64,000 nt of DNA from the NCBI RefSeq assembly GCF_000725485.1, contig NZ_JOAG01000024.1:1-64000 (forward strand), read 5' to 3'. This DNA is from Nonomuraea candida (lineage in GTDB: Bacteria > Actinomycetota > Actinomycetes > Streptosporangiales > Streptosporangiaceae). Both the position numbers and the translations under genes were made by a program. Positions 31,638 to 39,723 of the stretch are shown here, piece by piece; position 1 is the first letter of the stretch; each line of letters starts with the position of its first letter. Below the pieces are notes generated by a model. The model made no database searches. It was not told the origin of the DNA and saw only the letters and a program-made list of their open reading frames with translations.

Positions 31638-32528
31638 TCAGATCGCCTTCTTGAGGAAGCGGAGAACGAGCTCGTTGTACTGCTCAGGCTTCTCCGCCGG
31701 GACGATGTGCCCGGCTCCTTCGACGAAGGCGGCTTCGGAGCCGTCGGGGAGGGCGGCGCGAATCGCCGCGAGAGACGCCTCATCCATGACAACGCTTCTG
31801 TCCTCCGTGCCATGGAGGTACAACGTCGGCTGAGTCGGCAGAGCCCCCCAAAGAGCACCGTGTTCCGCCGCCCACTCCGGCGTCCCCATCTGCTTGGCGC
31901 CGAAGTTCGTCCGGTAGAGATCGAGGGCCGCATGCAGCCTGGCAGGCTCGCCCAGGGCCTTGCGCGTCCCTTCGAACTCCTCGGTGGCGTCGTATCCCGG
32001 CCCGGTCCACTTCTCCTGCAGGATCTCCCGCAGATACGCCATGTCGTTGGCGGCCAGGACCTCGTCTGCCATGTCCATCTGGAAGAACCAGAAGTGGTTC
32101 AGATTCTCGATGCCCTGGTAGGTGCTGGAGTACTCGCCGAAGAACTGCAGAGGCGGAACATCGCTGACCACCACCCGTGACCACCGCTCCGGTGCTGCGA
32201 CGGATGCGGCCCAGGCGGTACCTCCGCCCCAGTCATGGCCCACGAGGATCGCATCGCCCCCGCCGTTCAGCGCTTCGTGCAAAGCGTTGGCATCGGCGGC
32301 GAGATCTCTGAGCCGCATGCTGCCGTCCGCAGGAAGCGAGGACGGGGCGAACCCCCGCATGTTCGGGGCAACCGCTCGATAGCCGGCCTCGGCGAGAGCC
32401 GGGATCAGGTGTCGGTAGGTCGTGTCCCCGGACTCGGGGAAGCCGTGGAGCAGCAAGGCCAGCGGTCCCTCCCCCTCTTCTACGTAAGCGAAGTCAATCC
32501 CGTTGGCGTTGACGCGCTGGTGCTTCAT
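31638..32528 (-). CDS. alpha/beta hydrolase (epoxide-hydrolase/haloalkane-type)
   Basis: 296 residues. LLLHGFPESGDTTYRHLIPAL (HGFP oxyanion motif), VGHDWGGGTAWA (nucleophile elbow, Asp at GHDWGG), LHGTEDRSVV (acid) and EGAGHIVPAEKPEQYNELVLRFL (catalytic His) give a complete triad of the Asp-nucleophile type, so epoxide hydrolase or dehalogenase rather than esterase. ATG 32528 is used because TTGGAG lies 6 nt upstream; TTG 32540 is an in-frame alternative. The promoter region carries a perfect 18-bp palindrome at 32643, pointing to a TetR-type repressor that is not encoded nearby. Lower GC than its neighbours suggests later arrival. Confidence 0.85.
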   Translation of the reverse strand: MKHQRVNANGIDFAYVEEGEGPLALLLHGFPESGDTTYRHLIPALAEAGYRAVAPNMRGFAPSSLPADGSMRLRDLAADANALHEALNGGGDAILVGHDWGGGTAWAASVAAPERWSRVVVSDVPPLQFFGEYSSTYQGIENLNHFWFFQMDMADEVLAANDMAYLREILQEKWTGPGYDATEEFEGTRKALGEPARLHAALDLYRTNFGAKQMGTPEWAAEHGALWGALPTQPTLYLHGTEDRSVVMDEASLAAIRAALPDGSEAAFVEGAGHIVPAEKPEQYNELVLRFLKKAI

Positions 32529-32582
32529 GGTCATCTCCAAGGTTGTCGAAGAAATGTGAGGCGGTCGGCCCGGTCACAAGAG

Positions 32583-32660
32583 ATACGAACCGGACCGGCT
32601 CCCCTGGAGGCTGACCGTAACGTCGCCCTGCATGAGCTGTCAATACGAACCGGTTCGTAT
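32583..32660. promoter_or_regulatory. operator region: perfect 18-bp palindrome plus upstream half site
   Basis: ATACGAACCGGTTCGTAT at 32643-32660 is a perfect palindrome; its left half recurs as ATACGAACCGG at 32583-32593, 60 bp closer to the hydrolase start codon. The arrangement is typical of two repressor dimers, one strong and one weak. Confidence 0.75.
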
Positions 32661-32781
32661 CCTTAGCTCTGCTGCCTGCTACGGTACGGATCCATATCGT
32701 GGCTGCGGGACCATGAGCCTGTCCGTGGCCGTGCAAAAGTGGCTCTGGCACAAAGATCGTGATGTGGTCACGGTCAGTGAG

Positions 32782-33480
32782 CTATGGCAGGAGAACCCGC
32801 TTGCGAAGTAGGTCGAGGTTCCCGCGGCCGCCGGGGTCGAGGGTGACGAGCGTGCGCAGATTCCGTACGGCCTCGGCGGCCGACCGCGCGGCGGCGTCCA
32901 GGCGGCGCGCCGCGTACCCGGCGGCGGTGGTGACCGCCACGCCGACGAGCTGGCCGGCGGGTTCGGCGAGCAGGGCCGCGCCCGGCAGGCCGTCCCAGAG
33001 CGCGGCGGGCATCGAGCCGGGTTCGGGGCTCAGCACGCCGACCGTCAGAGACCCGGCCGGCGCGCCCGTGGGAACGTCAACCAGGCCGGTCAGCCGCTCC
33101 ACGGCGCGGAACCCGCCCCGCCGCCCCGCCCACGGGAACCCGCCGGCCACACAACGCAGCCGGTAGCCGCCACCGGGAGCGACCCTGGCCCAGCGGGTGT
33201 GCTCGGCTTCGGGCAGGTCGGCCCAGGCCGGTTCGGCGGTGCGCAGCAGCACCGCGTCCGCGCCGCCGTGCCCGCGCCACACCGGCTCGGCCGCCAGCCA
33301 CCGCGCCGACCAGGCAGGGCGTACGTGGCAGGGCGCGCCCGCCCGCACCACCCGCCCCGCGGTCAGCACCAGGCCGGCGCCGATCGCGTATCCCGAGCCG
33401 GTCGCGCCGACGAGGTCGTCATGACCGGAGAAGACCTCGACGACCCGTTCGCGTCCGAGGCGGTGCGGTGGCGTGTCCAT
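32782..33480 (-). CDS. trypsin-fold protein with lost catalytic His and Ser (pseudo-protease)
   Basis: 232 residues. The layout matches the trypsin-like peptidase domains that open many actinobacterial conflict/effector proteins: GSGYAIGAGLVLTAGRVV (family LTAAHVV), GGADAVLLRT (catalytic Asp75) and ALWDGLPGAALLAEPAGQLVGVAV (family GMSGAAL). His is replaced by Arg43 and Ser by Pro166, so no peptidase activity is expected. In that protein class the domain is usually joined to a TPR, NTPase or other effector; here the protein stops soon after the fold (LDLLRKRVLLP), so it may be a truncated remnant or a stand-alone pseudo-enzyme. ATG 33480 is assumed; no clear ribosome site. Confidence 0.6.
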   Translation of the reverse strand: MDTPPHRLGRERVVEVFSGHDDLVGATGSGYAIGAGLVLTAGRVVRAGAPCHVRPAWSARWLAAEPVWRGHGGADAVLLRTAEPAWADLPEAEHTRWARVAPGGGYRLRCVAGGFPWAGRRGGFRAVERLTGLVDVPTGAPAGSLTVGVLSPEPGSMPAALWDGLPGAALLAEPAGQLVGVAVTTAAGYAARRLDAAARSAAEAVRNLRTLVTLDPGGRGNLDLLRKRVLLP

Positions 33481-33675
33481 GGGTCCGCCTATCAGCTACG
33501 TCTCGACGTGCCGCCCCCGTGGATCAGCGCCTGATCCTCATCTCACTATGGCACCGCGGCCAGGAAATTTCCCGGCTTGTCAGGTCTTCCCGGTGGTGAG
33601 CCAGGCCGCCGGGGCCAGAGGCACACGCCCGCGCTGCCGACGTCCAGCCGGCCGAAGCCGCAGGGCGGCCGGCCG

Positions 33676-34284
33676 TCAGGTTCTGCGCGAGATGACCATG
33701 ATGTATTCGCAGGGGGCGTTCGTGCGGTTGGCGAAGCCGTGGTCGGCGTCGGCCTGGAAGAACAGGGAGTCGCCGGTGTTCAGGGTCTCGCTGATCCCGC
33801 CGATCGCGACGGTGAGGGTGCCCGCGAGCACCAGGAGCTGTTTCTCCGTGCCCGGCGGATAGGCGGGCAGCAGCCCGGTGGAGACCTGCGCGGGGAGGTA
33901 GTGGACGATCATCTCGGCTCCTCCCGCGCCCGGGGCCGCTGACACCATGTGCCGCTCGAAGCCGGTTTCCGGGTCACGGAAGACGGGGCGGTCGTTCTTG
34001 CGCATGACAATGGCCACGCCGGACGCGGCGGCGGCCGGCGCGCCGATCAGGTCCGAGAGCGACGCGTCGAGCGCGTGGGCGATCCTGGACGCGACGCCGA
34101 TCGTCGGGCTCTTCTCGCCGCGTTCGACCTTGGACAGCATCGCCCGGCTGACCGAGGACTGCGTGGACAGCTGCTCCAGCGTCAGGCCCGCCTCCTCGCG
34201 GCGCCGCCGTACGTTGACGCCGAACGCGCCGGCCAGGTCGTCACCGTGCTGCCGTCCGGCCCCGTTTGCGTCTTGCTCGACCAC
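33676..34284 (-). CDS. XRE-family regulator with C-terminal cupin domain
   Basis: 202 residues. HTH at about 25-75 (VRRRREEAGLTLEQLSTQSSVSRAMLSKVERGEKSPTIGVASRIAHAL) and a cupin at about 110-200 (GTEKQLLVLAGTLTVAIGG..TLNTGDSLFFQADADHGFANRT). Such regulators sense a small ligand in the cupin and repress an adjacent catabolic or efflux gene. It is divergent from the metallo-beta-lactamase-fold gene at 34395; the 110-bp gap holds a perfect long inverted repeat at 34331-34363 that is the natural operator for both genes. Confidence 0.88.
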   Translation of the reverse strand: MVEQDANGAGRQHGDDLAGAFGVNVRRRREEAGLTLEQLSTQSSVSRAMLSKVERGEKSPTIGVASRIAHALDASLSDLIGAPAAAASGVAIVMRKNDRPVFRDPETGFERHMVSAAPGAGGAEMIVHYLPAQVSTGLLPAYPPGTEKQLLVLAGTLTVAIGGISETLNTGDSLFFQADADHGFANRTNAPCEYIMVISRRT

Positions 34285-34330
34285 CGTGCTCCTCGATCGA
34301 TGAATGCCACGCCGCGCACAGTGTACTGTT

Positions 34331-34363
34331 TCTCCTATAGAAGATAGAGTCTTCTATAGGAGA
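34331..34363. promoter_or_regulatory. 33-bp perfect inverted repeat operator
   Basis: Arms TCTCCTATAGAAGA and TCTTCTATAGGAGA (14 bp each, no mismatch) flank TAGAG, midway between the divergent XRE-cupin and MBL-fold genes. Each arm also contains an internal CTATAG. It is much more AT-rich than its surroundings. Confidence 0.8.
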
Positions 34364-34394
34364 CGCACTTGCGCTCCCGAACGACGGAGGTTCC

Positions 34395-35213
34395 ATGCGT
34401 TTGATCTCAAGTGGCCGGCACCATGCCAGGTTCGAATTCGGCGAGCTGCAGGTGATCTCGCTGCGAGACGGATACATCGACATGCCGCCCACCCGGCTCC
34501 GCGACGAGGACGGGCGCCCGCTCGACGAGCTGCCGGCCGCCGTCCCGCTGGCCGGCGACAACCTGCGGCTGTCGGTCAACGCCTTCTTCGTCACCGACGG
34601 CACGCGCTCGGTTCTCATCGACACCGGCGCGTCCGACGTCTGGCACGACCCCACCATGGGACTGATCTACGACGCGCTCGACGAAGCGGGGATCGACCGC
34701 GCGCAGGTCACCGATGTGGCCATCACCCACAGGCACGAAGACCACGTGAGCGGCCTGATCGCGCCGGACGGCTCTGAGGCGTTCGCCAAGCTTGAGCGCG
34801 TGTGGATCGGCGCGGGCGACGCCTCGGTGTTCACCGGCCGGCTCGAGCCGATCCGCGACCGGGTCGTGCCCGTGTCGGAGAAGGCCGCGATCAACGACTG
34901 GGCCACCGCGATCCCGACACCGGGCCACACGCCCGGTCACACCGTCTACGACATCAGGAGCGGCACCGGCCACCTTCTCGTCTGGGGCGACACCGTGCAC
35001 GTTCCCACGCTCCAATTCGATCAGCCGGACGTGTCCTGGGAGCTCGACGGCGACCAGTCCCAGGCCCGCGCCGCGCGGGCGGCCCTCCTCGAACGGCTGA
35101 CCCGGCCACACCACTTCGTGGCGGGCGCCCACCTCGACTCGCCCGGCATCGCGCGCGTGACCCCCTCCGGCGACGGTTACGCGCTGGAATACCTGGCGCC
35201 ACCGATCGGCTGA
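34395..35213 (+). CDS. metallo-beta-lactamase-fold hydrolase
   Basis: 272 residues. Zinc-site motifs in order: ITHRHEDHVSG (HxHxDH), TPTPGHTPGH, WGDTVH and a late His (FVAGAHLD). An N-terminal VNAFFVTDGTRSVLIDTGA strand is typical of the glyoxalase-II/lactonase/alkylsulfatase-like subgroup without an extra domain. It is probably a cytoplasmic lactonase or thioesterase-type enzyme; substrate unknown. GGAGG sits shortly before the ATG. Regulation is probably by the divergent XRE-cupin protein through the 33-bp repeat. Confidence 0.87.
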   Translation: MRLISSGRHHARFEFGELQVISLRDGYIDMPPTRLRDEDGRPLDELPAAVPLAGDNLRLSVNAFFVTDGTRSVLIDTGASDVWHDPTMGLIYDALDEAGIDRAQVTDVAITHRHEDHVSGLIAPDGSEAFAKLERVWIGAGDASVFTGRLEPIRDRVVPVSEKAAINDWATAIPTPGHTPGHTVYDIRSGTGHLLVWGDTVHVPTLQFDQPDVSWELDGDQSQARAARAALLERLTRPHHFVAGAHLDSPGIARVTPSGDGYALEYLAPPIG

Positions 35214-35248
35214 TCGGGGGTTTCACCCCAGGTGCGGGAGCCGGCCGG

Positions 35249-36124
35249 TCAGCAGGCGGCCGGCTCCGTCCGGCCGGCCGGAGGCGGGGTGGCGGGCGTG
35301 GCGAGGCTGGCCAGGAGCCGCAGGTTGGTGGCGGCTCCGGATCCCGGCGGGGCGCTGTAGATCATCAGGGTCAGGTCGGGGTCGTCAGGCGCGGTCATGG
35401 CGATGTAGTCGAGGGCGAGTTCGCCGAGCCTCGGGTGGGCGAAGCGTTTACGTCCGCGGGTCTTGCCGTGGACGTTGTGGTCGGCCCACAGGCGGCGGAA
35501 GTCGGCGCTGTGCAGGGACAGGTCGCCGATCAGGGTGGCCAGTTCGGGGTCGTCGGGGTAACGGCCGGCGTCCTTGCGCAGGTTGGCGACGGTGTCGCGG
35601 GCCTTGGCCGGCCAATCGGGATAGAGGTCTTTGGAGGTCTCGTCCAGGAAGACCAGGCGGGCCATGTTCCGCTCGCCCGCCGGCAGGGCGGCGAAGTCGG
35701 TGATGAGGGCCGCGGCCAGGTCGTTCCAGGCCAGGATGTCCAGGCGGCGGCCGATGACATAGGCGGGCGCGCCGGTCAGGGCGTCCAGGGCCTGGCGCAG
35801 CTCCGGGCCGACGCGCTGAGGGCGGGCCCGCCGTCTGCGGGCGGGGGCGGGACGGGCGAGGTTGTGCAGGTGGGCGCGTTCGTCGTGGTCCAGGCGCAGG
35901 GCGTCGGCGACGGCGTCGAGGACGTCGCCGGAGACGTTGCGGGCGCGGCCCTGTTCCAGACGGGTGTAGTAGTCGACGCTCACTCCGGCCAGCAACGCGA
36001 GCTCTTCCCGGCGCAGTCCGGGCACACGGCGCCGGCCGCCGAAGCTTCCGGCGCCGACGTCGTCGGGGTGCAGACGGGCGCGGCGGGCCTTGAGGAACTC
36101 GGTGAGCTGCTGGGCACGGTCCAT
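35249..36124 (-). CDS. MmyB-like XRE-family transcription regulator
   Basis: 291 residues. HTH in RRRVPGLRREELALLAGVSVDYYTRLEQGRARNVSGDVLDAVADAL; the C-terminal domain (APAYVIGRRLDILAWNDLAAALITDF..LYPDWPAKARDTVANLRKDAGRYPDDPELATLIGDLSLHSADFRRLWADH) is the MmyB-like ligand-binding (PAS-like) domain, known in streptomycetes to bind fatty-acid-like ligands. Usually it represses a neighbouring oxidoreductase; here the divergent ABM-type monooxygenase. ATG 36124 starts MDRAQQL; ATG 36151 is possible. An imperfect palindrome with GTGCCTGG arms lies between the two genes. Confidence 0.88.
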   Translation of the reverse strand: MDRAQQLTEFLKARRARLHPDDVGAGSFGGRRRVPGLRREELALLAGVSVDYYTRLEQGRARNVSGDVLDAVADALRLDHDERAHLHNLARPAPARRRRARPQRVGPELRQALDALTGAPAYVIGRRLDILAWNDLAAALITDFAALPAGERNMARLVFLDETSKDLYPDWPAKARDTVANLRKDAGRYPDDPELATLIGDLSLHSADFRRLWADHNVHGKTRGRKRFAHPRLGELALDYIAMTAPDDPDLTLMIYSAPPGSGAATNLRLLASLATPATPPPAGRTEPAAC

Positions 36125-36154
36125 GCCGTCCAGTATCGCGAGGTTTGTCATAGC

Positions 36155-36181
36155 GTGCCTGGTTCTGCCAGACCCAGGCAC
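36155..36181. promoter_or_regulatory. inverted repeat, probable operator of MmyB-like regulator
   Basis: 8-bp arms GTGCCTGG / CCAGGCAC separated by 11 nt that themselves contain TCTGCCAGA, a short second palindrome. It is in the 168-bp divergent promoter between 36124 and 36293. Confidence 0.55.
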
Positions 36182-36292
36182 GGGCGGCCCGGGTTGATCA
36201 GAGCTCTGGGTGGCCGGCGGCGGGATGGCCAGGATGGACATCGTCCGCCGAGCGGGCACCCGATCAGCACACCAGAGCAGGAGCGATCAGTC

Positions 36293-36592
36293 ATGTCGAA
36301 CACCCTCACCATCGTCGCCGGTTTCATCGCCAAGCCCGGGCAGGAGCAGCGGTTGCGGGACGAGCTGACCGCGATGATCGAGCCGTCCCTGGCCGAGGAG
36401 GGATGCCTGGGTTACCAGCCGTACGCCGATCCGGCCCGCCCCGAGCGGATGGTCATCGTGGAGGAGTGGGCGGATGCCGCGGCGCTGGACCACCACTTCA
36501 CGCTGCCGCACTTCACCCACGTCGCCGCGGTGCTGGAGGAGATCCTGGCCGAGCCGTTCACCCTGCGCCGCCTGACCGACGTCTCCGCCTGA
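36293..36592 (+). CDS. ABM-domain (antibiotic biosynthesis monooxygenase / YgiN-like) protein
   Basis: 99 residues, the length of a single dimeric alpha+beta barrel domain: TIVAGFIAKPGQEQRLRDELTAMIEPSLAEEGCLGYQPYADPARPERMVIVEEWADAAALDHHFTLPHFTH. These small dimers oxidise quinols or protect against quinone stress without a cofactor. AGGAG lies about 9 nt before the ATG. Paired with the divergent MmyB-like regulator. Confidence 0.85.
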   Translation: MSNTLTIVAGFIAKPGQEQRLRDELTAMIEPSLAEEGCLGYQPYADPARPERMVIVEEWADAAALDHHFTLPHFTHVAAVLEEILAEPFTLRRLTDVSA

Positions 36593-36684
36593 GGCCTGTT
36601 CCGGCAGGCCGGCCACGAGGCCGTTCCCGTGACGTCCATGGGAGCGGCCTCGTGCGCTTGCTTGGCGCGCGGATCGCTGCGGCA

Positions 36685-37875
36685 CTAGCTTCCGGGCCGG
36701 CGCCGGAGCCGGTCGAAGAACCTTCGCACGTCGCTGACCAGGAGGTCCGGCACCTCCATGGCGGCGAAGTGCCCCCCGCGGTCGTACTCCTGCCAGTGCA
36801 CGACGGTGTTGTCGCGTTCCACGAAACGCCGGACGGGCCGGGTGATGTCGCGGGGGAAGACTGCCACGCCTGTGGGGACCGTGGACGGCTCCGGCTTGCC
36901 GAAGGACAGGGCGGCCTCGCGGTAGAGACGTGCCGAGGAACCGGCGGTGCCCGTCAACCAGTACACCATCACATTGGTGAGCATGCGATCACGGTCCACG
37001 CTGTCCTCAGGAAACCCTTCGGAGTCGGTCCATTCTTTGAACTTCTCGACGATCCAGGCCAGCTGACCGACGGGGGAGTCGGTCAGGGCGTAGGCGAGCG
37101 TCTGCGGCCGGGTGGACTGGATCCTCATGTAACCGGACAGCTCGTTCATGTAGTGGTCGAGCGATGCGAGCCTTGACTTCTCGTCATCGGTCAGCACCGC
37201 GAGCTCGGCGGGATCTCCCGAGGGAAGCGCGATGACGTTGTTCAGATGCACGCCGACGACATGCTGGGCGTCCATCACGCCGAGCTCGCGGGAGATCGCA
37301 GACCCCCAGTCTCCGCCCTGCGCTCCATAGCGGGCGTACCGGAGCCGCCGCATCAGTTCCGCCCAGGCCGCGGCGATACGGCGCACGTTCCATCCCGCCT
37401 CGCGGGTCGGTCCGGACAGGCCGTATCCGGGGATCGAGGGGATCACCAGATGGAACGCCTGAGCCGGATCGCCGCCGTGGCGACGTGGATCGGTCAGAGG
37501 GCCGATGACGTCGAAGAACTCCACGATCGAGCCGGGCCAGCCGTGGGTCAGGATGAGCGGAAGCGCGTCCGGCTCGGGGGAGCGCACGTGCAGAAAGTGG
37601 ATGTTCTGCCCGTCGATCCGCGTGGTGAACTGCGGGAAGCTGTTCAACCGTGCTTCGTGGACCCGCCAGTCGTAGGCGGTGCGCCAGTACTCGGCCAGTT
37701 CTCTGAGGTAGCCGAGCGGCACGCCGTGGGTCCAGCCGGCATCGGGCAGCTCGTCGGGCCACCGGGTGTCGGTGAGGCGGCCGCGCAGGTCGTCCAGGTC
37801 GGCTTGGGCCACGTCGACGGTGAACGGCGTGATCTCGTAGGTCGGTTCGGCGTCGGCGCCGGCGGAGGTGGTCAC
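36685..37875 (-). CDS. epoxide hydrolase with N-terminal EHN domain
   Basis: 396 residues. The EHN meander occupies about 10-115 ([50 protein letters not shown]), followed by the hydrolase: [19 protein letters not shown], the nucleophile elbow GGDWGSA (Asp), and [16 protein letters not shown] (catalytic His). This is the eukaryotic-microsomal-type bacterial epoxide hydrolase. Its ATG overlaps the stop of the upstream MFS fragment (ATGA), so it was or is in an operon with that pump under control of the TetR at 38955. Pump plus epoxide hydrolase points to detoxification. Confidence 0.88.
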   Translation of the reverse strand: MTTSAGADAEPTYEITPFTVDVAQADLDDLRGRLTDTRWPDELPDAGWTHGVPLGYLRELAEYWRTAYDWRVHEARLNSFPQFTTRIDGQNIHFLHVRSPEPDALPLILTHGWPGSIVEFFDVIGPLTDPRRHGGDPAQAFHLVIPSIPGYGLSGPTREAGWNVRRIAAAWAELMRRLRYARYGAQGGDWGSAISRELGVMDAQHVVGVHLNNVIALPSGDPAELAVLTDDEKSRLASLDHYMNELSGYMRIQSTRPQTLAYALTDSPVGQLAWIVEKFKEWTDSEGFPEDSVDRDRMLTNVMVYWLTGTAGSSARLYREAALSFGKPEPSTVPTGVAVFPRDITRPVRRFVERDNTVVHWQEYDRGGHFAAMEVPDLLVSDVRRFFDRLRRRPGS

Positions 37876-38845
37876 TGCGAACTCCTGTCAGTCGTGGTCT
37901 CCTGGCCGAGGTCAGGAGACCGGATCATGAAGACGACGGCGGCGAGCGCGCCCACGGCGAAGATCGCGGCTACGCGGAGGGTCGTGGACACCCCCGAGGT
38001 CAAGACGGCGGAAGGGGCGCCGTCGCCGCCGCGGGTGGCCGCCCCGTACACGGTGACCAGGATCGACAACCCGAGGGCGCCGCCCACCTGTTGCATGGCG
38101 TTGAGCAGGCCCGACGCCGCGCCGGACGAGCCCGCCTCGACGGCCGAGACGCCGATCACGGTCAGCGGCGTGAAGACGATGCCCGTGCCGACGCCGTACA
38201 GCAGCAGGGGACCGAGCAGCGATGCGGCGTAGCCGCTGTCGGCCGACAGCCCCGACAGCCACACCAGCGCCACTGCGATGAGCCGACGGGTACGTTCACG
38301 AAGAACACCCATCGCCACGACGCCCACTCGGTGAACAGGCCGCCGGCCAGCAGGCCGACCGCCGCCCCGGCTCCCGACACGCCTCCCAGCAGGCCCAATG
38401 CGCGGTTGCGCGCGCGTCCCTCCGTGAAGTTGGTGGTCGTGAGCGCGAGCACGGCGGGGGCGATGACAGCGGCGCTGACCCCCTGCGCCGCCCGCGCGAG
38501 CAGAAGCACGCCGCTGGACTGCGCGAACCCGCCCGCGAGCGAGGAGACGGCGAACAGCGCCACGCCGATGACGAGGACGCGGCGACGGCCGACGAGGTCG
38601 CCCACCCGCCCGCCGAGCAGCAGCAGGCCGCCGAAGGCCAGGGTGTAGGCGTTGATCACCCAGGACAGGTTCCCGGTGGACAAGCCCAGGTCGCGCTGGA
38701 GGCTCGGCAGGGCGACGTTGACGATCGTCGCGTCGAGCACGACCATCAGCTGCGCCCCGGCGATGGCCACCAGCGCCGTGACAGGGTGACGGGGTGCACG
38801 GGCCGTGCCCGGTGGAGCAGTCAGAGCGGATGAGGACGGGGTCAA
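37872..38845 (-). pseudogene. DHA2-type MFS transporter, internal deletion and frameshift
   Basis: The N-terminal part (from about 38845) has helices 1-6 of an EmrB/QacA-type pump: VVLDATIVNVALPSLQRDLG, RVGDLVGRRRVLVIGVALF, LLLARAAQGVSAAVIAPAVLAL and ASWRWVFFVNVPVG. Immediately afterwards (near 38295) the frame changes and the sequence resumes in another frame with C-terminal helices: VALVWLSGLSADSGY..LLLYGVGTGIVFTPLTVIG and SGLLNAMQQVGGALGLSILVTV. The central region (helices 7-10, roughly 150 residues) is missing. A deletion whose length is not a multiple of three explains it. The pump is dead. Start uncertain: TTG 38845 or further upstream. It is divergent from TetR. Confidence 0.8.
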
Positions 38846-38876
38846 GACGCGACCACGGGGCCCAGATAAGATACGG

Positions 38877-38930
38877 TTGCGTTCACAAGTGGAGCACAGT
38901 ACGCCACCCGAATTAGGAACGCAAGCGTTC
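38877..38930. promoter_or_regulatory. TetR operators: GAACGCAAGCGTTC and half site TTGCGTTCAC
   Basis: A palindrome with GAACGC/GCGTTC arms (38917-38930) and a second TTGCGTTCAC half (38877-38886) lie in the divergent promoter between the MFS remnant and the TetR gene; a GATAAGAT sequence nearby could be a -10 box for the pump. Confidence 0.65.
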
Positions 38931-38954
38931 ACTGTGGCTGACGGGAAGGCCGAC

Positions 38955-39560
38955 ATGACCCCTCAGGCTCACCGGACCGGCAACGCGCCGCCCACCGGCC
39001 GGCGGCGCGGCACCGCTCTGGAACAGGCGATATTCGAGGCGGTGGTCCAACAGCTCGAGGCGGTCGGCTATGCCGGACTCACCATGGAGGGCGTGGCGGC
39101 CGCAGCCCACACGGGCAAGGCGGCGCTCTACCGCCGCTGGCCGGGCAAGGCCGAACTCGTGGTCGACACCCTCGATCGGCTCCTTCCCTCACCCGAGGAC
39201 CTGCCCGATCGCGGCAACGTCCGTGACGAGCTCATCGAACTGCTGCGGCAGAAGGCCGCGGTGCTCAATTCCCGCGTCGGCCGCGCCGTGCAGAGTCTGC
39301 TCGCGGAGACCGAGCGCGACCTGCCGTTCGTCCGCCTCGTCCAGGAACGTGTCTTCGAGCCGCGGCTGAATGTGTTCCGGGTGATCCTGGAGCGCGGCGG
39401 CCGCCGGGGCGAGATCCGTCCGGAGCCGATAAGCCCGCTCGTGGCCGACCTGGGCCCGGCCATGCTGGTGCAACGCTTCCTCGGCGACTCCTCGCCGATC
39501 CCCGACGACTTCCTGGTCGCCATCGTGGACCAGCTCATCCTGCCGCTGATCAAGCGGTAG
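38955..39560 (+). CDS. TetR-family repressor
   Basis: 201 residues. HTH in AIFEAVVQQLEAVGYAGLTMEGVAAAAHTGKAALYRRWPGKAELVVDTLDRLL; the C-terminal helices (LLAETERDLPFVRLVQERVFEPRLNVFRVILERG) are the TetR_C ligand domain. ATG 38955 has GGAAGG 6 nt upstream; the extended frame to 38805 would overlap the operator. It is divergent from the MFS/epoxide hydrolase operon and most likely represses it and itself. With the pump inactivated, the epoxide hydrolase is its main remaining target. Confidence 0.9.
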   Translation: MTPQAHRTGNAPPTGRRRGTALEQAIFEAVVQQLEAVGYAGLTMEGVAAAAHTGKAALYRRWPGKAELVVDTLDRLLPSPEDLPDRGNVRDELIELLRQKAAVLNSRVGRAVQSLLAETERDLPFVRLVQERVFEPRLNVFRVILERGGRRGEIRPEPISPLVADLGPAMLVQRFLGDSSPIPDDFLVAIVDQLILPLIKR

Positions 39561-39723
39561 CGTTCGCCCACCTGCCCGGCGCCGAGGAGTGCCTCGTCCT
39601 CACTCGCGGGCGCGTCACCGCCCGCCCGGCCGGCTCCCCCGCTGACCTGACCACCACGCCGACGGTCTGGCCTGCGACGTCACCGACGAAGGCGGCGTTG
39701 CGCCGAGCTCGCCGGCGCGGTCC

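Noticed and set aside
33563..33572. GGAAATTTCC palindrome
   Set aside because: Lies beyond the 3' end of the XRE-cupin gene with no promoter nearby; no partner copy.
34802..36292. 596-codon frame running from inside the MBL-fold gene into the ABM gene
   Set aside because: Only its last 99 codons (from ATG 36293 with a ribosome site) match a known family; the rest is a shadow of the MBL gene and antisense to the MmyB-like gene.
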